Positions 1 to 6,180 of a stretch of 8,710 bases of DNA are shown piece by piece. A program made the translations under genes and the position numbers. Positions within the stretch are counted from its first letter, which is position 1. Each line of letters starts with the position of its first letter. The notes beneath the pieces were generated by a model. That model was not told the DNA's origin and did no database searches. It saw only the letters and a program-made list of their open reading frames with translations. Origin of the DNA: Deltaproteobacteria bacterium (lineage in GTDB: Bacteria > Myxococcota_A > UBA9160 > SMWR01). Location of the stretch: the NCBI GenBank assembly GCA_029261905.1, contig JAJDAM010000613.1, positions 1 to 8,710 of the forward strand, written 5' to 3'.

Positions 1-437
1 CGGCTGGTGGCGATGGGATTTTCGAGAGAGGGACTTCCCGGCGTCACCAACGAACCGGTCGATGCAACCAAAGCAGTTTCGGTAACACCACCGTTGCCTG
101 GACCACCATTCATGGTCGCAAACAGCACCACCCCGGCGATACCTGCCGCGAGAGGAACCGCGAAGCGCGGGTCGAATACGCGACGAAACCCGACCGGCAA
201 CCGGGCGACACGCGTCCGCCCGGAGTCGATTCGCTCCATCACGTCCGCTACCAGACGCGGCGGTGGTTCAGGTGTCGGCAACGACCTCAGCAGCGCAACC
301 GTCGAGCGCAGCTCACGCAGCTCTCGCTTGCACGTTGCGCATTGGTTCAGGTGTTCGTCGATCTCGGAGCGAACCGGAAGGGCGAGATCGCCCTCCAAGT
401 GATCGCCAAGCAGGGCGCATGCCTGGACGCAATTCAC
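1..437 (-). CDS. Zinc-finger anti-sigma factor (3' end cut by window edge)
   Basis: About 145 codons are visible and the C-terminus lies beyond the left edge. The N-terminus is a typical cytoplasmic zf-HC2/ZAS anti-sigma domain: C3 and/or C7, then H29-x3-C33-x2-C36 within HLNQCATC, the zinc-binding signature that holds an ECF sigma factor inactive. A charged linker (about residues 40-90) leads to one hydrophobic segment at about residues 92-110 (FAVPLAAGIAGVVLFATMN), probably the membrane anchor, followed by a Gly/Ser/Thr-rich presumed periplasmic stretch. The start is GTG at 437-435. It overlaps the stop codon of the sigma gene (GTGA) and has a strong AAGGAG seven bases upstream, so it is probably translationally coupled to the sigma gene. 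Known from the family: such proteins release the sigma on a redox or envelope signal. Which signal applies here is not visible. Confidence 0.88.
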   Translation of the reverse strand, partial: MNCVQACALLGDHLEGDLALPVRSEIDEHLNQCATCKRELRELRSTVALLRSLPTPEPPPRLVADVMERIDSGRTRVARLPVGFRRVFDPRFAVPLAAGIAGVVLFATMNGGPGNGGVTETALVASTGSLVTPGSPSLENPIATS

Positions 438-1135
438 GGGGTATCTCCTTCCATATCAGCTTGTACCAATCCCTTGAGGCGTTCGCGGAGAGCACTTCGC
501 GCGCGATGAATTCGCGATTTGACAGTGCCCTCGGGGATTTCCAGCGCGGTCGCGATCTCCTTGTACGACAAGCCTTCGATATCGTAGAGCACGGTTGCCA
601 TACGGAGATCGGCGGGAAGTCGGAGCAGCGCTTCTTGGACACTGGCCTGGGCCTCGACTCCACTGGCAGCAGACTCGGGATCGCGCGGCGAGGACGGAAG
701 ATCGTCGCCCGCGGCGTTTCGAGCCTGGAGCTGCCGTATCCGGGCATTCTTCCGGCCGAGCGTCCGTCGTCGATTCAAGGCCGCATTGGCGGCGACCCGG
801 TAGATAAAGGTCGAGAAGCGGGCGTCATGGCGAAACTTGTGCCCGTGTCGGTGAAGGCTCAAGAAAGTCTCCTGCGAGACATCCTCGGCCTCCTCACGAC
901 TTCCCAGCATCCGCATCAGGAGCCGGAAAACACGCGTCTCGTGCCGCCGGATCAACTGCTCGAACGCTTGAGCGTCGCCTGCCTGCCATCTGGCGACCAA
1001 CTCACCGTCAGGGTCGATCTCGCGATAGCTACCGCTTTCCAACGATCTAACCCTGCCGGTTGCCGGTCGTGCGGGACCCGAGACGGCCGAACCCGCTGTC
1101 ATCGGCCCGATTGCTTCGCAGCTGGACGTAGTCAT
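434..1135 (-). CDS. ECF-family RNA polymerase sigma factor (RpoE-like)
   Basis: The protein has 233 residues. Sigma region 2 spans about residues 44-124 (DGELVARWQAGDAQAFEQLI, then EEAEDVSQETFLSLHR and FSTFIYRVAANAALNRRR), which recognises and melts the -10 element. Region 4 spans about 165-222 (LRLPADLRMATVLYDIEGLSYKEIATALEIPEGTVKSRIHRAR) and has the helix-turn-helix that reads the -35. There is no region 1.1 or 3, as expected for an ECF sigma. The first 40 residues precede the conserved core and are low in similarity to the family. An in-frame stop lies about 50 bases upstream of the ATG at 1135 with no other start between, so 1135 is the earliest start. No good ribosome site precedes it, and a start at Met12 or a TTG at residue 32 remains possible. 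The anti-sigma gene follows with a GTGA overlap, the standard arrangement for a sigma and its own inhibitor. The regulon is unknown. Confidence 0.93.
   Translation of the reverse strand: MTTSSCEAIGPMTAGSAVSGPARPATGRVRSLESGSYREIDPDGELVARWQAGDAQAFEQLIRRHETRVFRLLMRMLGSREEAEDVSQETFLSLHRHGHKFRHDARFSTFIYRVAANAALNRRRTLGRKNARIRQLQARNAAGDDLPSSPRDPESAASGVEAQASVQEALLRLPADLRMATVLYDIEGLSYKEIATALEIPEGTVKSRIHRARSALRERLKGLVQADMEGDTP
445..450 (-). promoter_or_regulatory. Shine-Dalgarno site of the anti-sigma gene, inside the sigma gene
   Basis: The minus strand reads AAGGAG seven bases before the GTG at 437. It lies within the last codons of the sigma gene. It is the strongest ribosome-binding site seen in the window and fixes the non-ATG start and the 4-base overlap. 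Confidence 0.8.
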
Positions 1136-1183
1136 CGAACGGTTTCGACACCGGCTCTGCGTCGTTGGTTCGATCCGGTTCGG

Positions 1184-1262
1184 TCATTTTTGGCGTCATT
1201 TTTGGCGTCGTTGTTGGCTTCATTTCTTGGCGACATTTCTTGCCGACATTTCTTGCCGACAT
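1184..1262. repeat. Degenerate 12-13 bp tandem repeat upstream of the sigma gene
   Basis: Six consecutive units can be read on the plus strand: TCATTTTTGGCG (1184-1195), the same again (1196-1207), TCGTTGTTGGCT (1208-1219), TCATTTCTTGGCG (1220-1232), ACATTTCTTGCCG (1233-1245), ACATTTCTTGCCG (1246-1258), then ACAT. Units 1-2 and 5-6 are exact copies of each other, so local duplication is recent on both sides. The array sits in the 184-base gap between moaC and the sigma gene, ending about 50 bases before the sigma start. A small minus-strand reading frame passes through it but has no ribosome site. I treat it as non-coding. Confidence 0.85.
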
Positions 1263-1319
1263 GGGCGGCTTGGCGTTGCTGCACTTGTTGAACGTTTCCG
1301 CTGCGCTTGCTGCCAGATT

Positions 1320-1811
1320 TCAGCCCTCGCCACCCCGTGTCCACTCGCCGCTCTTGCCACCGCTCTTCCGGACCAACTGGATCTCGCCGATGGTGATGGC
1401 GCGATCGATCGCTTTGCACATGTCGTAGACCGTCAGCCCGGCCGCAGCGACCGCCACCAGCGCCTCCATTTCGACGCCCGTTCGGGCGTGCGTCTCGACG
1501 CTTGCCTCGATGACGACTCGAGATCCCTCGCGATCGGGCTGGAGCGAAACCTCGACTCCGTCGAGGGGCAACGAATGGCACAGCGGAATCCATTGATCGG
1601 TCCGCTTGGCTGCCTGGATCCCGGCGAGCCGTGCCGTGAGCAACACGTCTCCTTTGGGAATCGTTCCTTCGGATATCCGTGCGAGCGTTTCAGACGCCAT
1701 TCGCACCTCGCCTCGGGCGACACACGTCCGGTGGGTGATCGCTTTGCCGGCGACCGAGACCATGCGTGCGCGACCCTTTTCGTCCACATGGGACAGGGGC
1801 TCATCCGCCAT
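1320..1811 (-). CDS. moaC: Cyclic pyranopterin monophosphate synthase MoaC
   Basis: The protein has 163 residues, the normal MoaC length. It converts 3',8-cyclo-7,8-dihydro-GTP, the product of MoaA, to cyclic pyranopterin monophosphate in the first stage of molybdenum cofactor synthesis, in the cytoplasm. Family signatures are complete: IPKGDV (K53), AAKRTDQWIPLCHSLPL (H79), ARTGVEMEAL (E114, E116) and LTVYDMCKAID (D130, K133). These residues match the E. coli active-site set K51, H77, E112, E114, D128 and K131 at a constant offset of two. The C-terminus LVRKSGGKSGEW is also typical. The ATG at 1811 is preceded by AGAGGA four bases upstream. The gene lies 42 bases after the lipase gene on the same strand and is probably the last gene of that unit. 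No other molybdopterin gene is present in the window. Confidence 0.97.
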   Translation of the reverse strand: MADEPLSHVDEKGRARMVSVAGKAITHRTCVARGEVRMASETLARISEGTIPKGDVLLTARLAGIQAAKRTDQWIPLCHSLPLDGVEVSLQPDREGSRVVIEASVETHARTGVEMEALVAVAAAGLTVYDMCKAIDRAITIGEIQLVRKSGGKSGEWTRGGEG

Positions 1812-1853
1812 CGGATCCTCTTCTAGCTGGCTGGGTGTAGACGGCCAGGAGCG

Positions 1854-2720
1854 TCACGACAGCTCACTGTGGATGTGGCCGATCCAATCCGCCAGATCAC
1901 CCAACACGACGTCCCGCTCGGGTTCGTTGAATATCTCGTGGCGAAGCCCTGCGTAGGTGTGCAGACGCTTGCCGGAGACGTTGAGTTGCTCGTAGAAGTC
2001 GAGTGTTCCCCGGACCGGACACAGCGTGTCCTGCTCGCCATGCATCATCAGCATGGGAACTGCGACCTCGGCGCCCGCGCGCGATGTCCGTTCGATCGCA
2101 GCGATCATTTCGGCCCCGAGCGATGCAGTCAGCTTGGAACCAACGAGTGGGTCATCTAGATACTCTTGTACGACGCGAAGATCACGACTCAGTGCGTTGG
2201 GATCGAGGTCGCTCGTCATCGCGAGTTTCGGCGCGAGGCGACGCAGCAGGCGAGCTGCCAAGAGCTTCGCCCGGGAGAAATCACCCGAGAGCGCCAGCGC
2301 CGCGCCCGACGTTGCCACACCTGCCACCTGCGGGCTTCGCTCGCATGCGTAGGACGCTACGACCAGGCCCCCCATGCTGTGTCCTACGATGAATACGGGC
2401 AGATCGGGGCGTCCGTGGCGAACCTCCGACACGATCGCATCGAGGTCGTCGAGAAGTTCATCGAAGCGGCGAACGTGACAGCGGGTGCCGTCGGAGCGAC
2501 CGTGACCCTGTTGATCGTAGGCGTGAACGGCGCACTGCTGCGCTGCCAGGTGCGCGGCTACGTATTCGTATCGGCCGCTGTGTTCGGCATAGCCGTGAAC
2601 GAGGACGACCGATCGCTTGGGATCCGCCGGGAGCCACGAACGGCGAAACAATCGAAGTCCACTGGCACCCTGGATGTGGAACTCGGTTCGTCGGATACCG
2701 GGCGCTCGACTCGCCTTCAA
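1854..2720 (-). CDS. Alpha/beta hydrolase, monoacylglycerol lipase type
   Basis: From the proposed TTG start the protein has 288 residues, close to the usual length of bacterial monoacylglycerol lipases (COG2267/PldB group). The fold signature runs in order: HGYAEHSGRY (42-51, oxyanion-hole region), YDQQGHGRSDG (68-78), nucleophile elbow GHSMGG (113-118, Ser115), HGEQDTLCP (227-235, Asp231) and LRHEIFNEP (259-267, His261). The catalytic triad is therefore complete. Expected role: hydrolysis of monoacylglycerols or lysophospholipids. No signal peptide is seen, so it is probably cytoplasmic. The reading frame stays open far upstream, but those codons lie inside the transglycosylase gene. TTG at 2720-2718 overlaps that gene's stop as TTGA and places the start just before the conserved domain. 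No strong ribosome site is visible, so re-initiation after the upstream stop is likely. The exact start is uncertain; the family call is firm. Confidence 0.9.
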   Translation of the reverse strand: MKASRAPGIRRTEFHIQGASGLRLFRRSWLPADPKRSVVLVHGYAEHSGRYEYVAAHLAAQQCAVHAYDQQGHGRSDGTRCHVRRFDELLDDLDAIVSEVRHGRPDLPVFIVGHSMGGLVVASYACERSPQVAGVATSGAALALSGDFSRAKLLAARLLRRLAPKLAMTSDLDPNALSRDLRVVQEYLDDPLVGSKLTASLGAEMIAAIERTSRAGAEVAVPMLMMHGEQDTLCPVRGTLDFYEQLNVSGKRLHTYAGLRHEIFNEPERDVVLGDLADWIGHIHSELS

Positions 2721-3292
2721 GATTCCGCGAGTCCGCGGACCGCAGCTCTCGCCTTCCTGACGCGCTCCAGATACACGACCCCTCGAATATTCGAGCCCCA
2801 GAAATAGGCTGAGATTCCGTCCTCTTCTCCGAGCCGACGGATGTTGTCCGACAGAATCCAACAACCGGCCTCTATGTTGCTCTCGATCGAAGCCAGACTC
2901 CCGGCCAATCCCAACGGTTTGGCCATGTGCGGCATGACCTGCATCAAACCGATCGCGCCTAACGGGCTTCGCACCCAAGGACGCGCTCCACTCTCTACCC
3001 AAAGGACCTGCGTGACCAGAACCGGGTCGAGACCGTACTTCTGGCTGTTTCGCACGATGGCGACCGACGTTCGGCGAATCTCGTTGGCCGTCAACGCGGG
3101 ATTCGCTTGTTCCAAAAATCGCGCGACATCTCCAACGCCGAATTCAGGGCTGGGGGCTTGCTCAAGGAACGGCTGCAGCCTGGTGGTGCCGTCCTGCGCG
3201 CTGCGGGCGAGCGATTTTCCTGCCGGCTCCGGCTTGCCTGATATCAGTACGAAGCTGCATAGAGCCAGCACCAGAATTCCGAATCGATTCAT
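2717..3292 (-). CDS. Secreted lytic transglycosylase (SLT domain)
   Basis: The protein has 191 residues. Residues 1-19 (MNRFGILVLALCSFVLISG) form a short signal-type hydrophobic segment, so it acts in the periplasm or at the envelope. A linker (20-65) precedes a single SLT domain (about 68-180). Motifs are VTQVLWVESGARP with catalytic Glu100, SPLGAIGLMQVMP (109-121), the hallmark of family-1 lytic transglycosylases, and SAYFWGSNIRGVVYLERV in place of the usual AYNAG block. The enzyme cleaves the MurNAc-GlcNAc bond of peptidoglycan, leaving 1,6-anhydroMurNAc. It is a minimal form with no carbohydrate-binding repeats. The ATG at 3292 is chosen because the signal peptide begins there. An in-frame TTG at 3352 would add 20 residues that do not look like part of a signal peptide. 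The stop overlaps the TTG start of the downstream lipase by four bases. A candidate promoter lies about 80 bases upstream. Confidence 0.9.
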   Translation of the reverse strand: MNRFGILVLALCSFVLISGKPEPAGKSLARSAQDGTTRLQPFLEQAPSPEFGVGDVARFLEQANPALTANEIRRTSVAIVRNSQKYGLDPVLVTQVLWVESGARPWVRSPLGAIGLMQVMPHMAKPLGLAGSLASIESNIEAGCWILSDNIRRLGEEDGISAYFWGSNIRGVVYLERVRKARAAVRGLAES

Positions 3293-3370
3293 CGTGTCAC
3301 GCCCCGCGCGTCCTGGTGAAACTGATCGGTGAAGTGTGAAAGGGATCGGCAAGTCTCGCGACCTGTTGGC

Positions 3371-3399
3371 ATTCTACGCTGCGGCGTCTCCGACGGAAA
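3371..3399 (-). promoter_or_regulatory. Candidate sigma-70-type promoter for the transglycosylase-lipase-moaC unit
   Basis: On the minus strand TTTCCG (3399-3394) is followed after 17 bases by TAGAAT (3376-3371). The -10 matches TATAAT at five of six positions and the -35 matches TTGACA at three of six. Spacing is ideal, and transcription would begin about 70 bases before the ATG at 3292. An AT-rich AATT and a G run lie just upstream of the -35. This was recognised by eye only. Confidence 0.4.
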
Positions 3400-3414
3400 A
3401 TTCCCCCCCCGGGG

Positions 3415-3434
3415 TAGATTCCAGCTAGATTCCA
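3415..3434. repeat. Short direct repeat TAGATTCCA
   Basis: TAGATTCCA occurs at 3415-3423 and again at 3426-3434, offset by 11 bases, about one helical turn. A weaker third copy (AGATCCA) begins near 3437. Spacing of one turn upstream of a promoter fits tandem binding of a regulator on one face of the helix, but no regulator can be named. Confidence 0.4.
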
Positions 3435-3484
3435 AGCAGATCCAACGGCCCCTCATCCCAAGCGGATACCATAGTCGAGGCTGA

Positions 3485-3510
3485 GATTCGGATCCATCAT
3501 GGATTCAATC
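3485..3510. promoter_or_regulatory. Imperfect dyad, possible operator
   Basis: A perfect core ATCCAT-C-ATGGAT (3492-3504) extends outward to GATTCGG on the left and TCAATC on the right, with one mismatch and one extra base. The loop would be too short for a good RNA hairpin, so a protein-binding site is the better reading. It lies between the two divergent candidate promoters. Confidence 0.4.
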
Positions 3511-3560
3511 ACCTGTTCGAATTCGGCTCTCCAGGATTCTCGCCATCGCGGAAACTTTCA

Positions 3561-3588
3561 TTGACCTGGGGAAATTCAGGGTGATAAG
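3561..3588 (+). promoter_or_regulatory. Candidate promoter for the histidine kinase gene
   Basis: TTGACC (3561-3566) matches the -35 consensus at five of six positions. After 16 bases GATAAG (3583-3588) matches the -10 at four of six. Transcription would start near 3595, giving a leader of about 200 bases. It is a visual match only. Confidence 0.35.
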
Positions 3589-3624
3589 GTTTCGGCGGTT
3601 TCCGGGGTGGGGGGAGTCAGGAGC

Positions 3625-3644
3625 AACCCATTGGGTTTCGAAAC
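3625..3644. promoter_or_regulatory. Two overlapping palindromes in the kinase leader
   Basis: AACCCA-T-TGGGTT (3625-3637) is a perfect inverted repeat with a one-base centre. It shares its last three bases with GTTTCGAAAC (3635-3644), a perfect 10-base palindrome. They lie just downstream of the candidate promoter, where a bound repressor would block transcription. No known operator was recognised. Confidence 0.35.
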
Positions 3645-3801
3645 ACTTGAGTGCTTCAGTGCTACGACAGCGCATTGAGGCTGAACCAGAAGTGAATCGA
3701 ACTGATTCGATACCGAACAGGTCCCGAGTGCAAAGGACCGAGTGCAGTACCAGAATCCCGCAGACCTCATCCAGTGTATACCGACGTATGGAGCTTCAAC
3801 T

Positions 3802-5289
3802 ATGAACCTCCAACAAAGCAGCGAGCCCGAGACCATCGATCGCATTCCGTCCGTAACCCTGCTCGAGGGTTTGGCCCGGGTGTACGATCTGGTTCTGGTC
3901 ACCGACTTCGACGGCAAGGTTCTCTGGGTCAGCAACGGACTCCTGGAGCTTTCCGACGGCGGCGGTTTTCGCGTGGGCCTCGACGCCCAGATGATTCTTC
4001 CACAGCTGCCGAAACTCCCCAGACCCGACCAGGTTTTCTCGTTGCGATCACAACTGAGAACGCACGGACATCTGTCCAACATCCGGGTCGACCTCCCGAT
4101 CGGTGCGACCGGCGACTCGGTTCCAGTCGAAGTCAACATGTTGCCAATGTCGACACCGGTCGAAGATCGACCGTTCTTCGTGGTCATCGCGCGACGCGCG
4201 AGCGATTCGAGCGACTGCTCTCGTAGCGAGATGGACGACCGGTCCGCGATTTTGGACGATGCGCCCGACGCGCTGCTGGCAATCGACACGAACGGTTTCG
4301 TTGTCCGCTCGAGCGCAGGGATCGAGAGACTGCTGGGGCACTCGCCCGAAGAGATCATCGATACTCCGGTCGCCGCGCTGCTCGGCAACGCCAACGATCT
4401 CGACCGTCTGGTGTCGTCGTTGTGTGCAGAAGGAGCCGATGGAGACGTGGGCGAGTGGGAACTCACGTTGGTGGGAAGCAGCGGGCAAGGCGTGAATGTC
4501 GCAGCGACCGCTCGCGCCCGACGAGACGCCGACGGGAAGTTCGCGGGGACCGTGCTGTGCCTGAGAAAGGTCGCCGAACCGCATCCGATGGTCGCCGAAC
4601 TCGAACGCAAGAATGCCGAGTTGGAGCATTGCGTACACGCACTCGCTCACGATCTGCGCTCGCCGTTGGTCGCACTGTTGGGATTTTCTCGGTTGTTGCG
4701 TCAGGACTATGGCGGCCAACTCGACGATACCGGCCTGCACTTCATCGACCGAATCGAGCAGGCTGGCCGAACGATGGAAGATCTGATCCACGATCTGCTC
4801 GAATTGTCGCGGATCGGACAATCAGGCGAACGCAAATCGCTCGTCGACCCGAAGACGGTACTCAGCCAGCTCCATGCCGAGCTCAAGCCCCGTCTCGATG
4901 CCGGCCAGGTCCGGCTGCTGCTTCCGATCGACCCCCCGTTGGTCTACTGCGACCGCACGCGGCTGTACCAGGTCTTTTCAAACCTGATCGGAAACGCGAT
5001 CGATCACATGGGTCCATGCGATGATCCGTTCATCCAGATCACGGTCACCGATCAGGCCGACCATCACCACATCACCGTGAGCGACGGAGGGCGAGGCATC
5101 GCGGACGTCGATCACCAACGCGTCTTCGACGTTTTCCAGAGCCTGAGCCCGGCGTCGGACGGGAGGCGCGGCAGCGGAATCGGGCTGGCCATTGTCAGGA
5201 AAGTCGCCGAAACCCACGGCGGTCGCGTTTGGCTCGAGAACCGGAGCGGTGGCGGAGCGACGTTTCACGTCACGCTGCCACACCGCTAG
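3802..5289 (+). CDS. Soluble PAS-PAS sensor histidine kinase
   Basis: The protein has 495 residues and no transmembrane segment, so it should sense a cytoplasmic signal. Residues about 20-132 look like a divergent PAS domain (VLVTDFDGKVLWVSNGLLEL ... VPVEVNMLPM ... FFVVIARR). Residues about 147-257 form a clearer PAS domain (ILDDAPDALLAIDTNGFVVRSSAGIERLLGHSPEEI). A short coiled stretch (LERKNAELEH) leads to the HisKA dimerisation domain with ALAHDLRSPL (phospho-acceptor His283). The HATPase domain has an N box (YQVFSNLIGNAIDH, 389-402), G1 (VSDGGRGIA, Asp428), F box (VFDVF) and G2 (GSGIGLAIV, 457-465). All catalytic motifs are intact. The reading frame is open from 3742, but the ATG at 3802 has GGAG eight bases upstream and precedes the first domain. 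No receiver domain is fused and no response regulator is in the window, so the partner is unknown. The ligand or cofactor of the PAS domains cannot be told. Confidence 0.93.
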   Translation: MNLQQSSEPETIDRIPSVTLLEGLARVYDLVLVTDFDGKVLWVSNGLLELSDGGGFRVGLDAQMILPQLPKLPRPDQVFSLRSQLRTHGHLSNIRVDLPIGATGDSVPVEVNMLPMSTPVEDRPFFVVIARRASDSSDCSRSEMDDRSAILDDAPDALLAIDTNGFVVRSSAGIERLLGHSPEEIIDTPVAALLGNANDLDRLVSSLCAEGADGDVGEWELTLVGSSGQGVNVAATARARRDADGKFAGTVLCLRKVAEPHPMVAELERKNAELEHCVHALAHDLRSPLVALLGFSRLLRQDYGGQLDDTGLHFIDRIEQAGRTMEDLIHDLLELSRIGQSGERKSLVDPKTVLSQLHAELKPRLDAGQVRLLLPIDPPLVYCDRTRLYQVFSNLIGNAIDHMGPCDDPFIQITVTDQADHHHITVSDGGRGIADVDHQRVFDVFQSLSPASDGRRGSGIGLAIVRKVAETHGGRVWLENRSGGGATFHVTLPHR

Positions 5290-5433
5290 CCAGTTCGAGA
5301 CCGGTCCGTCACGATCGCTGAGTCTGGGCTCGACCGGGGCCGGTGGAACGCTGCGAGAACCTCTCCGCGCTCGACGTAAACGTTCCCGCGTCGGTTGCTC
5401 GGGCTACCTCCTTTGCGTAGGCTGCGATCCCGC

Positions 5434-6180
5434 ATGTATCCCGAACTCTTTACTGTATTTGGATACACCGTCAGCACATTTGGCTTGATGCTCGCCACGG
5501 CATTCCTGGTCGGATCGTGGATCACCGGTGTGCGAATGGCTGAGGAGGGGCTCGACCCCGAACAAGCGACCACGATCCTGATCTACGTGATCATCGGTGG
5601 CATCCTCGGATCGAAGCTCTACTACGCGATCGACGTATCGATCCGTTATGACCGACCGATCAGCGAACTGTTGTTCGCCCGTGACGGAATCACCTGGTAT
5701 GGCGGGCTCATCATGGCCACTGTGGTGGGTGCGATCGGCTGCCGCATTCACGGTATTTCTGTTCTGGTGTTTGCGAACTGCACCGCTGTCGCGGGTGCTG
5801 TGGGGCAAGCGATCGGGCGTGTCGGCTGTTTCCTGGTCGGAGACGACTACGGAAAGGTCACCGATGTCCCTTGGGCGGTCGCTTTTCCGAACGGTGCGCC
5901 TCCGACGACTCTGCCGGTCCACCCAACCCAGCTCTACGAAATCGCCTGGCTGCTACCGGTCGCCTGGTTCTTGTGGGCACGTCGCAAGAAGAGTCCATTC
6001 CTGTTTGGCGAGTATCTCGCACTGAATGGCTTGGGACGGATCGTGATCGAACATTGGCGTGTCAACGAGCAGGTCGCCGCCGGCATGACAGAACCCCAGT
6101 GGATTGGTGCCGGTTTGGTGGTGATTGGACTCGGCGGCTGGATCTATCTGCGAAACCGCCCGCGCTCTATTGCGGCGTAG
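5434..6180 (+). CDS. lgt: Prolipoprotein diacylglyceryl transferase (Lgt family)
   Basis: The protein has 248 residues, slightly shorter than most Lgt, with several hydrophobic membrane segments (about 11-31, 47-65, 90-104, 107-127, 168-182, 222-238). Lgt transfers diacylglycerol from phosphatidylglycerol to the lipobox cysteine of prolipoproteins in the inner membrane, the first step of lipoprotein maturation. Conserved blocks are ITWYGGLIMATVVG (HGG region), GQAIGRVGCFLVGDDYG (128-140; Arg129 at the place of E. coli Arg143), the family motif HPTQLYE (163-169) and GRIVIEHWRVNE (Arg209 at the place of Arg239). Tyr89 replaces the E. coli HGG histidine, and Cys132 stands where E. coli has Asn146. 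Similar variants are, to my recollection, found in delta-proteobacterial Lgt. ATG at 5434 is chosen because the protein then opens in typical Lgt style (MYPELFTVFGYTVSTFGLML). No clear ribosome site is seen. It lies 144 bases after the kinase gene. Confidence 0.88.
   Translation: MYPELFTVFGYTVSTFGLMLATAFLVGSWITGVRMAEEGLDPEQATTILIYVIIGGILGSKLYYAIDVSIRYDRPISELLFARDGITWYGGLIMATVVGAIGCRIHGISVLVFANCTAVAGAVGQAIGRVGCFLVGDDYGKVTDVPWAVAFPNGAPPTTLPVHPTQLYEIAWLLPVAWFLWARRKKSPFLFGEYLALNGLGRIVIEHWRVNEQVAAGMTEPQWIGAGLVVIGLGGWIYLRNRPRSIAA

Larger units (their letters stand above)
3293..3801. other. Divergent intergenic control region
   Basis: This 509-base stretch separates the minus-strand transglycosylase operon from the plus-strand histidine kinase. 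I see no convincing gene in it. It holds one candidate promoter for each direction, a run of eight C followed by four G (3403-3414), a short direct repeat (3415-3434), an imperfect dyad (3485-3510) and overlapping palindromes (3625-3644). A further small inverted repeat is ATCGA at 3696-3700 with TCGAT at 3707-3711. If the plus-strand promoter is right, the kinase has a leader of about 200 bases. Confidence 0.7.

Noticed and set aside
1047..1262. Minus-strand 71-codon frame running through the tandem repeat into the sigma gene
   Set aside because: It has no ribosome site, its repetitive N-terminus comes from the repeat, and it overlaps the sigma gene in another frame. A leader peptide cannot be excluded but nothing supports it.
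263..1291. Plus-strand open frame of 342 codons opposite the sigma gene
   Set aside because: It lies antisense to clear sigma and anti-sigma genes, its protein has no recognisable motif, and high GC makes such antisense frames common.
1227..1826. Plus-strand 199-codon frame opposite moaC
   Set aside because: It is antisense to a complete MoaC with all active-site residues and has no motif of its own.
2721..3002. N-terminal extension of the lipase frame
   Set aside because: These 94 codons lie inside the transglycosylase gene in another frame and do not resemble any part of the lipase family.
3742..3801. Upstream start for the histidine kinase
   Set aside because: It would add 20 residues before the first PAS domain. 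The ATG at 3802 has a well-placed GGAG and the upstream one does not.
3576..4610. Minus-strand 344-codon frame, Ser/Arg-rich, opposite the kinase
   Set aside because: Composition is typical of the complement of a high-GC gene. The kinase on the other strand has full domain support.
5336..5347. ACCGGGGCCGGT in the kinase-lgt gap as a terminator
   Set aside because: The stem is five pairs with only two bases between and no T run follows, so it cannot act as an intrinsic terminator.
5345..5386. GGAACG and CGTTCC inverted pair before lgt, considered as an ECF promoter or hairpin
   Set aside because: Six-base arms 30 bases apart are expected by chance, and no matching -10 element was seen.
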